From: Arcticibacter eurypsychrophilus
GTDB taxonomy: Bacteria; Bacteroidota; Bacteroidia; Sphingobacteriales; Sphingobacteriaceae
Direction of reading: 5' to 3'
Assembly: GCF_001730525.1 (NCBI RefSeq)
Contig: NZ_MDFN01000002.1
Location: forward strand, 62,001 to 126,000
Length of the DNA: 64,000 bases
A program made the position numbers and the translations under genes. The notes beneath the pieces are model-generated. The model worked only from the letters and a program-made list of their open reading frames with translations. It was not told where the DNA came from and did no database searches. Below are positions 52,819 through 62,113 of this stretch, piece by piece. Each line of letters begins with the position of its first letter. Within the stretch, counting starts at the first letter, position 1.

Positions 52819-53069
52819 TTCTTAAATGTTGTTTAATTTATCATTATTGACTTAATAAGCTTTTAAAAATTCTACTTATTAGATTTAGCCTGACTCTCGT
52901 TCTTAAGAGTTGATTTTAAATTTACCAGTATAAGATTAGCTAGCTTCGAATTATTCAATGTGATTAGATTTATGCTGGTTCTTATTCTTAAGAGTTGATT
53001 TCAAAATTTACCAGTATAAAGATTAGCTAGCTTAAGAATATTCAATAAGATCAGATTTAGCATTTATTA
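52819..53069 (+). repeat. Three tandem imperfect 81-85 bp units in the bshC-dehydrogenase gap
   Basis: Unit starts at 52819, 52900 and 52985, each beginning TTCTTAA. Units two and three are similar throughout (TTGATTT, TTTACCAGTATAA, GATTAGCTAGCTT, ATTCAAT, AGATTTA); unit one is weaker. No ORF longer than about 17 codons. Part of the 545-bp gene-free stretch 52746-53290. Confidence 0.75.
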
Positions 53070-53168
53070 TATTTCTAAAAAATTGATTCGGTATTCATTA
53101 CAAGAACCATTTTTAGTAAACTTGGTTACTTTTGATATAAGCTTTTATAAGCCTATTGATATAAAATT

Positions 53169-53206
53169 AAAAAGAGGCTGTTTCAACCTATGAGGCAGCT
53201 TTTTTA
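53169..53206 (+). terminator. Terminator-like hairpin in the gap after bshC
   Basis: AAAAAGAGGCTG near 53169-53180 opposes GAGGCAGCTTTTTT near 53192-53205, imperfectly, with a T-run. A second stem GGACTCTT/AAGAGTCC (53215-53222 and 53237-53244) follows. Confidence 0.5.
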
Positions 53207-53263
53207 GTATCTAGGGACTCTTCCCTATTTTAAAAGAAGAGTCCTTCTTTAAATGTTAATTAT

Positions 53264-53288
53264 TAAATTCACTATTATTGAACCTTAA
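53264..53288 (+). repeat. Right copy of the bshC 3'-end repeat
   Basis: 24 of 25 bases match 52721-52745; ends 2 bp before the ATG of the dehydrogenase gene at 53291. Confidence 0.9.
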
Positions 53289-53290
53289 GT

Positions 53291-54379
53291 ATGAGTTCCT
53301 TCATTTTTCAGGAAAACAAATTAAGAGCCTTTACAGAATCTGTATTTCATGCAATGGGCTGCAGTCGGGAACATGCTGTTCTTGCTGCTGATGTATTAAT
53401 AACCTCTGACCTGCGAGGAATCGATTCGCATGGAGTAGCAAGACTAAGCGGTTATATCCGTCTCTGGAAAAAAAAACGGATTAATCCTAATCCAAATATC
53501 AGAATTATTCACGAAACAGCAAGTACTGCAACTGTAGATGGTGACGGCGGATTAGGGTTAATTGTAGCTCCATTCGCAATGAAACTGGCTATGGAAAAAG
53601 CAGAGAAATATGGCTCGGGTTGGGTTTCTGTACGAAATTCCAATCATTTTGGTATAGCTGGTTATCATGCGATGCAGGCTGTGAGTAAAGATATGATTGG
53701 CATTGCGATGACTAATGCGAGTCCGCTGGTTGCTCCTACATTTACGACAGAACGTTTACTGGGTACAAATCCGATGTGTTACGCATTCCCTGCAGGTAAA
53801 TATCCCCCGGTAGTCGTGGATATGGCAACCGCAACAGCGGCCAATGGAAAGTTGGAAATAGCACAGCGGGAAGGTAAACATATTCCTGAAGGTTGGGTTC
53901 AAACCAACACAGGATTGCCAACTTCTGATGCACATGCACTTAAAACTGGAGGGTCACTATTACCTTTAGGAAGTGATCGCGATCATGGCAGTCACAAAGG
54001 TTTTGGATTAAGTGCAACGGTGGATATTCTTACTTCTATTTTATCTGGTGCTAATTATGGTCCATGGGTCCCTCCTTTTGTTGCTTTTTTAGATCCACTA
54101 CCCGATTTGCCAGGTGAAGGAATTGGTCATTTCCATGGCGCAATGCGTATTGATGGCTTCAGACCTACTGCCGATTTTAAATCACACATGGATCGCTGGA
54201 TTGAACGTTTTAAAGCCGCAGTTCCAATAGATCCAAATCAACCGGTAATTATACCAGGAGAACCAGAAGCAGAAGCAGAAAAGATCCGACGTGTTGAAGG
54301 GATTCCTTTATCTGAACCCGTAGTGAAAGACTTGGAAGCTTTAGCTGAATTGCTTGGAATAGAGAAATTGCAAAAGTAA
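53291..54379 (+). CDS. Malate/L-lactate dehydrogenase family (Ldh2/Mdh2-type) oxidoreductase
   Basis: NAD(P)-dependent dehydrogenase of the non-Rossmann malate/lactate/ureidoglycolate family. LRGIDSHGVARLSGYI near residue 44 carries the catalytic His, then WVSVRNSNHFGIAGYHA near residue 115 with the second His, and GTNPMCYAFPAG, HKGFGLSATVDIL near residue 236. 362 residues is typical. Substrate undetermined among malate, lactate, ureidoglycolate and related 2-hydroxy acids. Promoter not clear: the right copy of the bshC repeat sits directly in front. Confidence 0.92.
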   Translation: MSSFIFQENKLRAFTESVFHAMGCSREHAVLAADVLITSDLRGIDSHGVARLSGYIRLWKKKRINPNPNIRIIHETASTATVDGDGGLGLIVAPFAMKLAMEKAEKYGSGWVSVRNSNHFGIAGYHAMQAVSKDMIGIAMTNASPLVAPTFTTERLLGTNPMCYAFPAGKYPPVVVDMATATAANGKLEIAQREGKHIPEGWVQTNTGLPTSDAHALKTGGSLLPLGSDRDHGSHKGFGLSATVDILTSILSGANYGPWVPPFVAFLDPLPDLPGEGIGHFHGAMRIDGFRPTADFKSHMDRWIERFKAAVPIDPNQPVIIPGEPEAEAEKIRRVEGIPLSEPVVKDLEALAELLGIEKLQK

Positions 54380-54590
54380 TATCGAATTATAATTAATACT
54401 TTCCCTTTCGCTTTAAAGGAATTATCACTCAGCGACTGCACAGCGTTGGGATCAAGATATAGCTGGAAGAATCCAACCTTCTTGATTTGTTAATAGTTAT
54501 TATTTTATTCAATTTAAAAATTAGATAGAAAAATATTTATATTGAATAATACTCTTTTGGAGGATTTAAAGGGATTAGGTTTGAAAGCAA

Positions 54591-54706
54591 TATTCTATCC
54601 ATGCAGAATAAATTGATTCAATATTAATTCGATGGAATATTATTTCATATCTCCTAATTGGAGATATCTATCTAAATAACTAATGCATTAGTTATTCGGA
54701 TAGAAT
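54591..54706. repeat. Nested inverted repeats downstream of the dehydrogenase gene
   Basis: Outer arms TATTCTATCC (54591-54600) and GGATAGAATA (54698-54707) enclose ATATCTCC/GGAGATAT (54647-54654 and 54660-54667) and a perfect 22-bp palindrome centred on 54685/54686 with half-site AATAACTAATG (54675-54685). No ORF. Part of the 503-bp gene-free stretch 54380-54882. Confidence 0.65.
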
Positions 54707-54751
54707 ACAAGAAAGGGGTTGTTTTGAAAATCAAAACAACCCCTTTCTTGT
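54707..54751. terminator. 20-bp perfect hairpin, terminator-like
   Basis: Left arm 54707-54726 pairs perfectly with 54732-54751 (arm begins ACAAGAAAGGGGTTG), loop about 5 bases. It is 328 bp after the dehydrogenase stop and 132 bp beyond the lepB stop on the minus strand, so it can serve both convergent genes. Confidence 0.75.
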
Positions 54752-54882
54752 ATCTTTATAACAAAGGTTACAGTGCTTTTTATTTAGTACTGGCAATTCC
54801 CTAAAACTCCAGCTATATAAATTGCCTAAATCTATTTATAAAAATCATTTATTAACCTTAACAAACCAGCAACAAATAAAAT

Positions 54883-56319
54883 TTATTTAATGCCCATAAA
54901 CAATCTGTCCCAACGAATTTTACTTAGGAAAGTACCATTTGTATTCCAGCTCATCCAAACAAATAAAGCCTTACCAACGATATGATCTTCCGGAACAAAT
55001 CCCCAAAACCGGGAATCAAGTGAGTTGTCTCTATTATCTCCCATCATCCAATAATAATTCATTTTAAAAGTATATGAATTAGCAGGCTGACCGTTAATAC
55101 TGATTTGATTATGGTTGATTACCTCTACCTTATTTCCTTCATAAACTTCAATTGCTCTTTTGTAAAGTGGAATATTTGTACTGTCTAGCTTAACTGTCCA
55201 GCCCTTTTTAGGTATAATTATTGGCCCAAAGTTATCTACATTCCATTTAAAGGCAGGATCTTTAGGAAAAATCTCTGTATCATACATAGACGCGGATTGA
55301 ATGTAAGGTTTCACCTCCTTTACATTTGCCCAAGCTTTAATTTCCAAAGCCTGACCTTTAGTCATATTAAATAAATAATCAACGTCAGACCGTCGCTGTG
55401 CATCGATATTCATGTCCGTTAGCTTCTGTGGATTAAAATCAGTACCATCCGAAACTACCGTATTGTACTTTTGAGCAAACTTAGGATTAACACCCTTTTT
55501 ACCATTCACGTATACCTGGGCATTTATAATCCTTAAGGTATCTCCACCAATAGCAATACAGCGTTTGATATAATTTTCGCGCTTATCAACCGGACGATTA
55601 AAGGGAGCATCCGCTTCCATAGGATAATTGAATACCACTACATCATTACGTTCAATTTCCTCTAGTGCGGGAAGTCTTCTGTATTTTAACACTAATCCAT
55701 CCCAATAAGCTTTTGTACCAATAAGAGGCATGGTATGGTGTGCAAAAGGAAAGGCAATAGGGGTCATCGGAATTCGTGCACCATAATTCACTTTACTCAC
55801 AAAAAGAAAATCTCCTATCAAAAGCGATTTCTCCATGGAACCTGTAGGAATAGTATATGCTTCCAAAAGAAAACTACGGATAAGGGTTGCAGCCACTACT
55901 GCAAAGATAATTGCGTCACCCCATTCTCTTGCTGCAGATTTTCTATAAGGATATTTTATATGAAATTCCTCTGTTGCAGACTGTCCACGATAGATTGTAT
56001 TCCGATCAAAACCCCAGTAAGGGAAAATCACAAAGGACAAAAGCACAGCACCTGCATGTTCCGGAAAAGAAGTCTTACCGTAACTTTTTGCAAAATCAAC
56101 AATCAAACCCAATGCTACAATTAAGTTTATAACGGGAATTAACAGCAGAATAATCCACCATAGAGGTCTTCCTGTAATTTTCAGAACAACAATCATATTA
56201 TAGACGGGAATGAGAGCTTCCCAACCTTTACGATTGGCTTTTTCAAAGAGCATCCACATTCCGACCAATGTTGAAATGGTTAGAATACCTATTACTAACC
56301 AAATTCCAGTACTTTCCAT
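54883..56319 (-). CDS. lepB: Signal peptidase I with N-terminal membrane extension
   Basis: 478 residues from ATG 56319; the TTG at 56346 would overlap dapB. N-terminal third: a DUF5684-like region with three helices ([25 protein letters not shown]). Peptidase part: [20 protein letters not shown] membrane helix, AYTIPTGSM with the catalytic Ser, and the general-base Lys in ENYIKRC, then [15 protein letters not shown] (Box E) and GKALFVW. Cuts signal peptides at the outer face of the inner membrane. Last gene of the parA-parB-DUF5683-dapB-lepB operon. An N-terminally shorter paralogue with a broken frame lies at 14.7-15.9 kb. Confidence 0.95.
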   Translation of the reverse strand: MESTGIWLVIGILTISTLVGMWMLFEKANRKGWEALIPVYNMIVVLKITGRPLWWIILLLIPVINLIVALGLIVDFAKSYGKTSFPEHAGAVLLSFVIFPYWGFDRNTIYRGQSATEEFHIKYPYRKSAAREWGDAIIFAVVAATLIRSFLLEAYTIPTGSMEKSLLIGDFLFVSKVNYGARIPMTPIAFPFAHHTMPLIGTKAYWDGLVLKYRRLPALEEIERNDVVVFNYPMEADAPFNRPVDKRENYIKRCIAIGGDTLRIINAQVYVNGKKGVNPKFAQKYNTVVSDGTDFNPQKLTDMNIDAQRRSDVDYLFNMTKGQALEIKAWANVKEVKPYIQSASMYDTEIFPKDPAFKWNVDNFGPIIIPKKGWTVKLDSTNIPLYKRAIEVYEGNKVEVINHNQISINGQPANSYTFKMNYYWMMGDNRDNSLDSRFWGFVPEDHIVGKALFVWMSWNTNGTFLSKIRWDRLFMGIK

Positions 56320-56329
56320 GTAATTATTA

Positions 56330-57073
56330 TTAATTATTAAAATCAAATATACTTTCTACCGAATAGAAACCTTTTTTATTTTTAAGCCATTCAGCCGCGA
56401 TTACAGCACCCAACGCAAAACCAGCCCTACTATGTGCAGTATGCTTCAGCTCAATTTCATCCACTTCCGAACTATAGATCACCGTATGTGTTCCAGGAAC
56501 GTCTTCAATTCGTAGCGACTCTATCAATAACTGGTTAGGTTGATTAATAACTTGTTTTCCTTCGTCAACCACATTATTAATCCATTCACTTTTACGATTA
56601 AGACCTTCTAAAATCCCCTCCGCAATTGTTATTGCCGTACCACTTGGTGCGTCAAGCTTTTGTATGTGATGTATTTCTTCTACCTGCACATCGTATTGAG
56701 AATAGGGATTCATAATTTTAGCCAGCATCTTATTTACAAAGAAGAAGATGTTTACGCCAATACTGAAGTTAGAGCCATATAGTAAGGTATTGTTACCTGA
56801 AATACAAAGATCTTTTACTTCCTGCAGTTGATTGTACCAACCCGTCGTCCCCACTACTATAGGAAGTTGGGCATCAAAACAGGCGTTGATATTTTGCATT
56901 ACAGAATGAGGCGTGCTAAAATCAATCGCCACATCTGCTTTTTGAAGATTCTCTTTGGTGAGTAAATGAAGACTGTTCTCGTCTATTTTTAATACTATTT
57001 CATGATTACGATTTTCAGCAAATTGCTCGATAATACGTCCCATTTTACCATAACCTAAAAGAGCTATCTTCAT
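56330..57073 (-). CDS. dapB: 4-hydroxy-tetrahydrodipicolinate reductase
   Basis: NAD(P)H-dependent step of lysine and diaminopimelate synthesis, 247 residues. Nucleotide-binding loop [13 protein letters not shown] at the start, [14 protein letters not shown] near residue 49, IVVGTTGW near residue 72, and [15 protein letters not shown] near residue 130 with the catalytic Lys and substrate-binding loop. Supplies meso-diaminopimelate for the cell wall. Between DUF5683 and lepB; 10 bp from the lepB start. Confidence 0.97.
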   Translation of the reverse strand: MKIALLGYGKMGRIIEQFAENRNHEIVLKIDENSLHLLTKENLQKADVAIDFSTPHSVMQNINACFDAQLPIVVGTTGWYNQLQEVKDLCISGNNTLLYGSNFSIGVNIFFFVNKMLAKIMNPYSQYDVQVEEIHHIQKLDAPSGTAITIAEGILEGLNRKSEWINNVVDEGKQVINQPNQLLIESLRIEDVPGTHTVIYSSEVDEIELKHTAHSRAGFALGAVIAAEWLKNKKGFYSVESIFDFNN

Positions 57074-57098
57074 TGAAATATTTTTATGTTAATATACA

Positions 57099-57791
57099 TT
57101 ACAGAGCAAAGCAGATTTTTATCCCCGGTACCGGAACCAAAGAGGCATTAACTGGAAAACTTTGTAAAGATGGTTTAATTTTAATGGCTAATTCATCTGA
57201 TATATCCCACCGAAAAAATTTGGCGTCTACATAAGCATCAATGATATTTATCGCATATACGCCCAATCCAGCTAATACACTTAAATCGCGGCTTCTTCTA
57301 TAATAATTACGCCCACTCAGTAGAGCGGCCTTATCCAGGTTAGCATATAGAGGATTCTGTGTTTCCGGTTGGTCTTCAGCTCGAAGTTCCCTGTATTGCA
57401 GTTCAGTTAAAATATCCTTATAATAGCGTTGATTAAATTCAAATACCAATCCAGCACCTACCAAACCTCCATAAATAAAAGGAACTTTCCACCATCTTTT
57501 ATTATTGATTTGACCCCAACCAGGTACAATTGCAGATCTTCTGGCAGCCTGACCAGGCATTCTTTCGATAGCAAGGCGTGCAGAATCCTTTACTACCGAT
57601 GCTTTCCCTGATCCAAGTCCTTTTCCCTTTACAGAAACAACAGTATCTTTCTGAACAGTAGTTTTAGGCATCTTAGAATCAGGATTAGACATAGCTGAGT
57701 CTACTTTAACAACAACTGTATCCGTTTGTGCAAACACGGATAAGGTGAATGTCATAATCCCTATAAACAGAAAATATTTTAAAGAAATCAT
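57099..57791 (-). CDS. DUF5683 domain protein, exported
   Basis: 230 residues with a signal peptide (about 1-22, ending FAQ). A Lys/Ser/Val-rich mature start is followed by PGQAARRSAIVPGWGQINNK and RWWKVPFIYGGLVGAGLVF, the hallmark of DUF5683, with further hydrophobic segments. The Pro-Gly-Trp-Gly-Gln pattern resembles small outer-membrane or periplasmic proteins. Function unknown. Conserved as the gene between parB and dapB in Bacteroidota. Confidence 0.84.
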   Translation of the reverse strand: MISLKYFLFIGIMTFTLSVFAQTDTVVVKVDSAMSNPDSKMPKTTVQKDTVVSVKGKGLGSGKASVVKDSARLAIERMPGQAARRSAIVPGWGQINNKRWWKVPFIYGGLVGAGLVFEFNQRYYKDILTELQYRELRAEDQPETQNPLYANLDKAALLSGRNYYRRSRDLSVLAGLGVYAINIIDAYVDAKFFRWDISDELAIKIKPSLQSFPVNASLVPVPGIKICFAL

Positions 57792-58694
57792 TTACCAGTC
57801 TAATAATTCAAGTATACGGCTCAGATCATCATCTGACATAAAAGGAATTTCAATAGAACCTTTTCCTTTTCCCTGAACTCTTAAACGCACATTAGTAGCA
57901 AACTTAGATGCCAGATCGTCCTGGATCTTTTGAAACTGAAAAGAAACCGGCTCAACCTTCCCTGCACCTGTTTTGGGAATTCCCATTTGCTGTATAGCAC
58001 GAACAAGCTCTTCAGCCTTACGAACAGAAAGTCCATTTTTCAGAATCTCTTTGTGAACATAGAGTTGTTTGTCGACCTCTTCCAGTCCAAGAATTGCTTT
58101 GGCATGTCCCATCGAAATATTATTATCACGGATAGACGCCTGCACTACAGGTGGCAACCGCAATAAACGAATATAATTAGTCACCGTCGACCGGTTTTTA
58201 CTCACACGATCGCTAAGCTCTTCCTGTTTTAAATTGCACTCTTCAATCATCCGTTGAAAACTTAAAGCTACCTCAATAGCATTCAAATTTTCCCGTTGGA
58301 TGTTTTCAATAAGTGCCATTTCCAGCATTTGCTGGTCATTAGCAGTACGGATATAAGCAGGAATCTCTGTTAGACCAGCAATCCTGGAAGCTCTAAGACG
58401 CCTTTCACCTGATATTAACTGATACGAACCTGAACCTGATTTCCTAACGGTAATTGGCTGGATCAAGCCTTGTGTGCTAATAGAATCAGCAAGCTCCTGA
58501 AGTGAAGCCTGATCAAATTCAGACCTGGGTTGAAATGGATTTACTTCTATTTGACTAATGCGTATATGAGCTATATTACCCGGGGAAGTCACTCCATCAG
58601 TAGCAGGTGCCGAACGCATAGGCATTATGCGGTCACTATCATCCAATAGCGCACTTAATCCCTTCCCTAACCCTGTTTTTCTTATCTGGCTCAT
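57792..58694 (-). CDS. parB: Chromosome partition protein ParB
   Basis: CTP-dependent DNA clamp that loads at parS and works with ParA. 300 residues. ISQIEVNPFQPRSEFD near residue 47, GERRLRASRIAGL near residue 97 (CTP-binding box), ENIQRENLNAIEVA near residue 135 and the helix-turn-helix with SDRVSKNRSTVTNYIRLLRL; basic C-terminal dimer domain. The gene abuts DUF5683 (1 bp) and overlaps parA by 4 bp. No parS site was found in the window. Confidence 0.97.
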   Translation of the reverse strand: MSQIRKTGLGKGLSALLDDSDRIMPMRSAPATDGVTSPGNIAHIRISQIEVNPFQPRSEFDQASLQELADSISTQGLIQPITVRKSGSGSYQLISGERRLRASRIAGLTEIPAYIRTANDQQMLEMALIENIQRENLNAIEVALSFQRMIEECNLKQEELSDRVSKNRSTVTNYIRLLRLPPVVQASIRDNNISMGHAKAILGLEEVDKQLYVHKEILKNGLSVRKAEELVRAIQQMGIPKTGAGKVEPVSFQFQKIQDDLASKFATNVRLRVQGKGKGSIEIPFMSDDDLSRILELLDW

Positions 58695-59497
58695 GAATTA
58701 ACTATTGCTTTTTTAACGCCTTTTCCACTAACAAGACCATTTTTCTTGATAATCTCTCTAGCTAAATTAAGATAATTAATGGACCCTTTGCAATTTGCAT
58801 CGTGCATGATCACAGAGATCCCATAACTGGGAGCCTCACTCAGACGCGTATTACGCTGTATAATCGTGTCAAAAACAAGGTCATGGAAATGAACTTTTAC
58901 CTCTTCAACTACCTGATTAGAAAGCCTTAATCTAACATCATACATCGTTAACAGTATGCCTTCAATTTCAAGATTAGGATTCAGTCTGGTTTGCACGATC
59001 TTGATGGTGTTCAATAGTTTACCAAGCCCCTCTAAGGCGAAATACTCACATTGAACAGGAATGATCACGGAATCAGCTGCTGTTAAAGCATTAATGGTAA
59101 TCAACCCTAAAGAAGGAGAACAATCAACGATAATGAAATCATAATCATCCCTGATCTTGTCCAGCACAGCCCGCATCTTAAACTCGCGGTCAGTAAGATT
59201 GATCATCTCTATTTCTGCTCCTACCAGATCGATATGCGCAGGTAATAGATCCAGATTAGGCGTTTGAGTAGCCTGAATGGCATCATGCGGATCTACATCA
59301 TTAATAATGCACTCGTATATACTTGATTTTATTGTACGTGGATCGAAACCAATACCGGATGTGGAGTTGGCTTGTGGATCTGCATCTACCAGCAACGTTT
59401 TATATTCCAGCACAGCTAAACTAGCTGCAAGATTTATGGATGATGTGGTTTTGCCGACGCCTCCTTTTTGATTAGCTAAAGCTATAATCTTACTCAT
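58691..59497 (-). CDS. parA: Chromosome partition ATPase ParA (Soj type)
   Basis: 268 residues. The deviant Walker A NQKGGVGKTTSSINLA at residues 9-24, VDADPQANST (Asp, Walker A') near residue 38, DFIIVDCSPSLG (Walker B) near residue 120, and EGILLTMYD near residue 168. No N-terminal HTH, so the chromosomal, short Soj type. First gene of the partition operon, starting just after a 168-bp intergenic region shared with the divergent FMN reductase gene. Confidence 0.97.
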   Translation of the reverse strand: MSKIIALANQKGGVGKTTSSINLAASLAVLEYKTLLVDADPQANSTSGIGFDPRTIKSSIYECIINDVDPHDAIQATQTPNLDLLPAHIDLVGAEIEMINLTDREFKMRAVLDKIRDDYDFIIVDCSPSLGLITINALTAADSVIIPVQCEYFALEGLGKLLNTIKIVQTRLNPNLEIEGILLTMYDVRLRLSNQVVEEVKVHFHDLVFDTIIQRNTRLSEAPSYGISVIMHDANCKGSINYLNLAREIIKKNGLVSGKGVKKAIVNS

Positions 59498-59665
59498 TCC
59501 TTATCCCTGTTCTAACCTTTTATTTACAATTACTTACTTGGAAAATAGATTTTTAAATCCTTACTTTTGCCCTTTGTCTCGTTTTCTTATCAATCGCCTA
59601 AGATACGAACTTTAAACAATTTAATAAGATAGGCTAGTATCTCGTTTTAAACATATTACCGAAAG

Positions 59666-60190
59666 ATGATCACTATTATTGCCAGCACGAACCGTATAAA
59701 CAGCTATAGCCTCAAAACCGCTCTATATTACCAAAAAGTGATGAAACAAATGGGACAGGAGGCCTCCATTTTATCTTTGGAAAAGTTGCCGGAAGATATC
59801 ATTCACGCGGATATGTACAGTAAGATAAAACCCAAAAGCTTCGAGCCCTTCCAGCAGATTATCACCAACACTCAGAAGTTTATCTTCATCATTCCAGAAT
59901 ATAACGGAAGTTTCCCTGGCATCCTAAAGATCATGATTGACGCCTGCACTTTCCCTGATAGCTTTAGCGGCAAAAAAGCATGCCTCGTAGGTATCTCAAC
60001 AGGCAAATATGGTAATATCAGGGGTATTGACCATTTCACAGGTATTTGTCACTATCTAAATATGGAAGTGCTGCCTTTAAAAATTCACATCCCTCTCATC
60101 AGTAAAGAACTTGATGATGAAGGAAACGTTTTTCAGGCGGATACACTTAAATTTACAAATCAACAAATCAGTCGATTCATTGCTTATTGA
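59666..60190 (+). CDS. NADPH-dependent FMN reductase family protein
   Basis: 174 residues with a flavodoxin-like fold. Opening TIIASTNRINSYSLKTALYY is the phosphate-binding loop, and IIPEYNGSFPGILKIMIDAC near residue 76 the flavin-binding loop with the conserved Glu-Tyr-Asn-Gly. Transfers electrons from NAD(P)H to a flavin or to quinone-like acceptors. Divergent from the parA operon; substrate unknown. Confidence 0.87.
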   Translation: MITIIASTNRINSYSLKTALYYQKVMKQMGQEASILSLEKLPEDIIHADMYSKIKPKSFEPFQQIITNTQKFIFIIPEYNGSFPGILKIMIDACTFPDSFSGKKACLVGISTGKYGNIRGIDHFTGICHYLNMEVLPLKIHIPLISKELDDEGNVFQADTLKFTNQQISRFIAY

Positions 60191-60326
60191 TAGAACAATC
60201 ATAAAGATGTCATTCCGTGAAAGGTCGATTCTTCTGTAATTGTGAGTACGACTGATTTTAGAAAATAAGTCAAAACTTCAACCCGAAACATTCAATACAT
60301 AAAATAAGCTGAAGTTTTAAAGGGAA

Positions 60327-61070
60327 TTAGATTTGCAGAAGCTTTTTTAATTTCACATAACCAGTCTTACTTACCGGCAGTTTATCCCCCGACTTTAAGA
60401 TCACTTTATACGCATCCTTTTCATAAGGAACCAATCCTGTGATATGAGAAACCTGCACGATAAACGAACGATGGACCCTCACAAACTGCCTTTCATCCAG
60501 ATTATTCTCAAAAAATTGCATGGTTTTATTCTTTAAAAAAGTACCGTCCGGTGTATTTATCTTTACATAATCATCATACGCTTCCAGAAATATGATATCA
60601 CTTGCCGGGATGATCTTAATCGTACTTCCTGCTTTGACTACAATACGTTCATTATAAATTGGCGAAGCGACACTATTATCCAGTAAAGACTGCACATGCA
60701 GCTTCGTTTCTTCCAGATGTTGCTTTTCTAACCATTTATCAACCGCTTGTTTAAACCTGACTTTGGCAAAAGGCTTCAGCAAATAATCGACCGCATGCGT
60801 TTCGAAAGCCTTGATCGCATACTCATCAAAAGCAGATGTAAATATAACAGCCGGACGAGGATCAACAAGCTCAAGCATTTCAAAACCGGTTATTTTAGGC
60901 ATTTGAATGTCCAGGAATATAAGATCAGGTTGAAACAAGCCAATGGCCTTAACGCCCTCGAAACCATCATTACATTCAGCAACCACTTCAATATCCGGGT
61001 AGTCTTCCAAATATTCCTTTACCACTTCTCTTGCTAATGGTTCGTCATCTATTAAAATTGCCCTTGTCAT
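60327..61070 (-). CDS. LytTR-type response regulator
   Basis: 247 residues. Receiver domain 1-115: IDDEPLAR with the acidic pair, LDIQMPKITGFE with the phosphoacceptor Asp54, VIFTSAF (Thr) and LLKPF (Lys). LytTR DNA-binding domain at about 145-247: IVVKAGSTIKIIPASDIIFLEAYDDYVK, FVRVHRSFIV and KLPVSKTGYVKLKKLL. Start overlaps the kinase gene by 4 bp. Controls envelope-related genes by analogy; targets unknown. Confidence 0.95.
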   Translation of the reverse strand: MTRAILIDDEPLAREVVKEYLEDYPDIEVVAECNDGFEGVKAIGLFQPDLIFLDIQMPKITGFEMLELVDPRPAVIFTSAFDEYAIKAFETHAVDYLLKPFAKVRFKQAVDKWLEKQHLEETKLHVQSLLDNSVASPIYNERIVVKAGSTIKIIPASDIIFLEAYDDYVKINTPDGTFLKNKTMQFFENNLDERQFVRVHRSFIVQVSHITGLVPYEKDAYKVILKSGDKLPVSKTGYVKLKKLLQI

Positions 61071-62104
61071 AGTTGCGGAATTTTTACTGTTGTTGTAAAA
61101 ATATCATTTTCTCCTTGTGTTTCAAGTAAATCAGTACGTGCAAAGAGCAAATAAAGTCTTCTTTTTATTCCTGTAATTCCAAAGCCAGTACCGCTTTTAG
61201 GCCTTACTGTATGTACATCATAAGGGTTACGTATCACTATCACCAAATAACGATCAACACAACGCGCTTCTATACTGATGGTTACCTGTCCGGTAGTGTC
61301 ATATAAACCAAATTTAATTGCATTCTCAACAAGCGGCTGAAGCAACATAGCGGGCAAAACTAATTTTCCACAATTATCTTCCAGCACGATCTCTGTATTT
61401 AAACGATGACCAAAACGCACCTTTTCAATATCCAGATACAACTGCAGATGCTGAAACTCCTCTTCCAGCGAAACCACTTCATTTTCTACTTTGCGTAAAG
61501 TACCGCGTAGAAAATCAGAAAGCTGATAAATCATTGTACGGGCCTCTTCAGGACGGCGACCAATCAAAGCACTGATCGAATTCAAACTATTAAACAAAAA
61601 ATGAGGTTGAAGCTGCTGTCTGAGATTAAAAAGCTCAGCCTCTCTGGCCAGCTTTTCGGCATCCTGTTTTCTTTTCTCATTTGCTTTCTGCTCTTGTTGC
61701 GTGTACCATAACATACTAATCAGTGCCGTTCCACAAATCAGCAGAAAACCTATACTGCCTCTCACCAATAAGGATGTGTTCAACACCCTGGCATAAAAAG
61801 CTTCACCGTGTAGCATATACAAAAGCGTCCATCTGGAAAGAAACAGCCACATACCGGTTAGCAATACACACCATGCCACCACATTCAGGTATTGTGCTTT
61901 TCCTGGTTGATAAAACCTCAAGGTATTACTTACAACCAGAGAAGCGAGCAGCAAGAGCACGTTACTGATTAATGCATCTGTAACGGATACTTCAAGGTTG
62001 AAGCCCAACATGTAAAGGGAAGCCGCATGCATAGAAATCCACACCAACCAGGCTGCCCCGATATAAGAAATAATGCGCGTTGATGAGAATAAGGATACTG
62101 ACAC
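61067..62104 (-). CDS. Sensor histidine kinase, LytS/YehU type
   Basis: 345 residues with four membrane helices in the first 135 residues, a short charged coiled linker, and the His_kinase domain with LQPHFLFNSLNSI (His168). The ATPase part has PLVENAIKFGLYD (N box) and GTGFGITGIKRRL (G boxes). It starts at GTG 62104 as no ATG is well placed. The end overlaps the regulator by 4 bp, and the LiaF-like gene lies 9 bp upstream. No extracellular sensor loop of size, so it may sense within the membrane or through its partner. Confidence 0.94.
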   Translation of the reverse strand: MSVSLFSSTRIISYIGAAWLVWISMHAASLYMLGFNLEVSVTDALISNVLLLLASLVVSNTLRFYQPGKAQYLNVVAWCVLLTGMWLFLSRWTLLYMLHGEAFYARVLNTSLLVRGSIGFLLICGTALISMLWYTQQEQKANEKRKQDAEKLAREAELFNLRQQLQPHFLFNSLNSISALIGRRPEEARTMIYQLSDFLRGTLRKVENEVVSLEEEFQHLQLYLDIEKVRFGHRLNTEIVLEDNCGKLVLPAMLLQPLVENAIKFGLYDTTGQVTISIEARCVDRYLVIVIRNPYDVHTVRPKSGTGFGITGIKRRLYLLFARTDLLETQGENDIFTTTVKIPQL

Positions 62105-62113
62105 AATTACAAA

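Noticed and set aside
55735-56124. Plus-strand ORF of 129 codons antisense to lepB
   Set aside because: Shadow frame; very Cys/His/Lys-rich composition unlike a protein.
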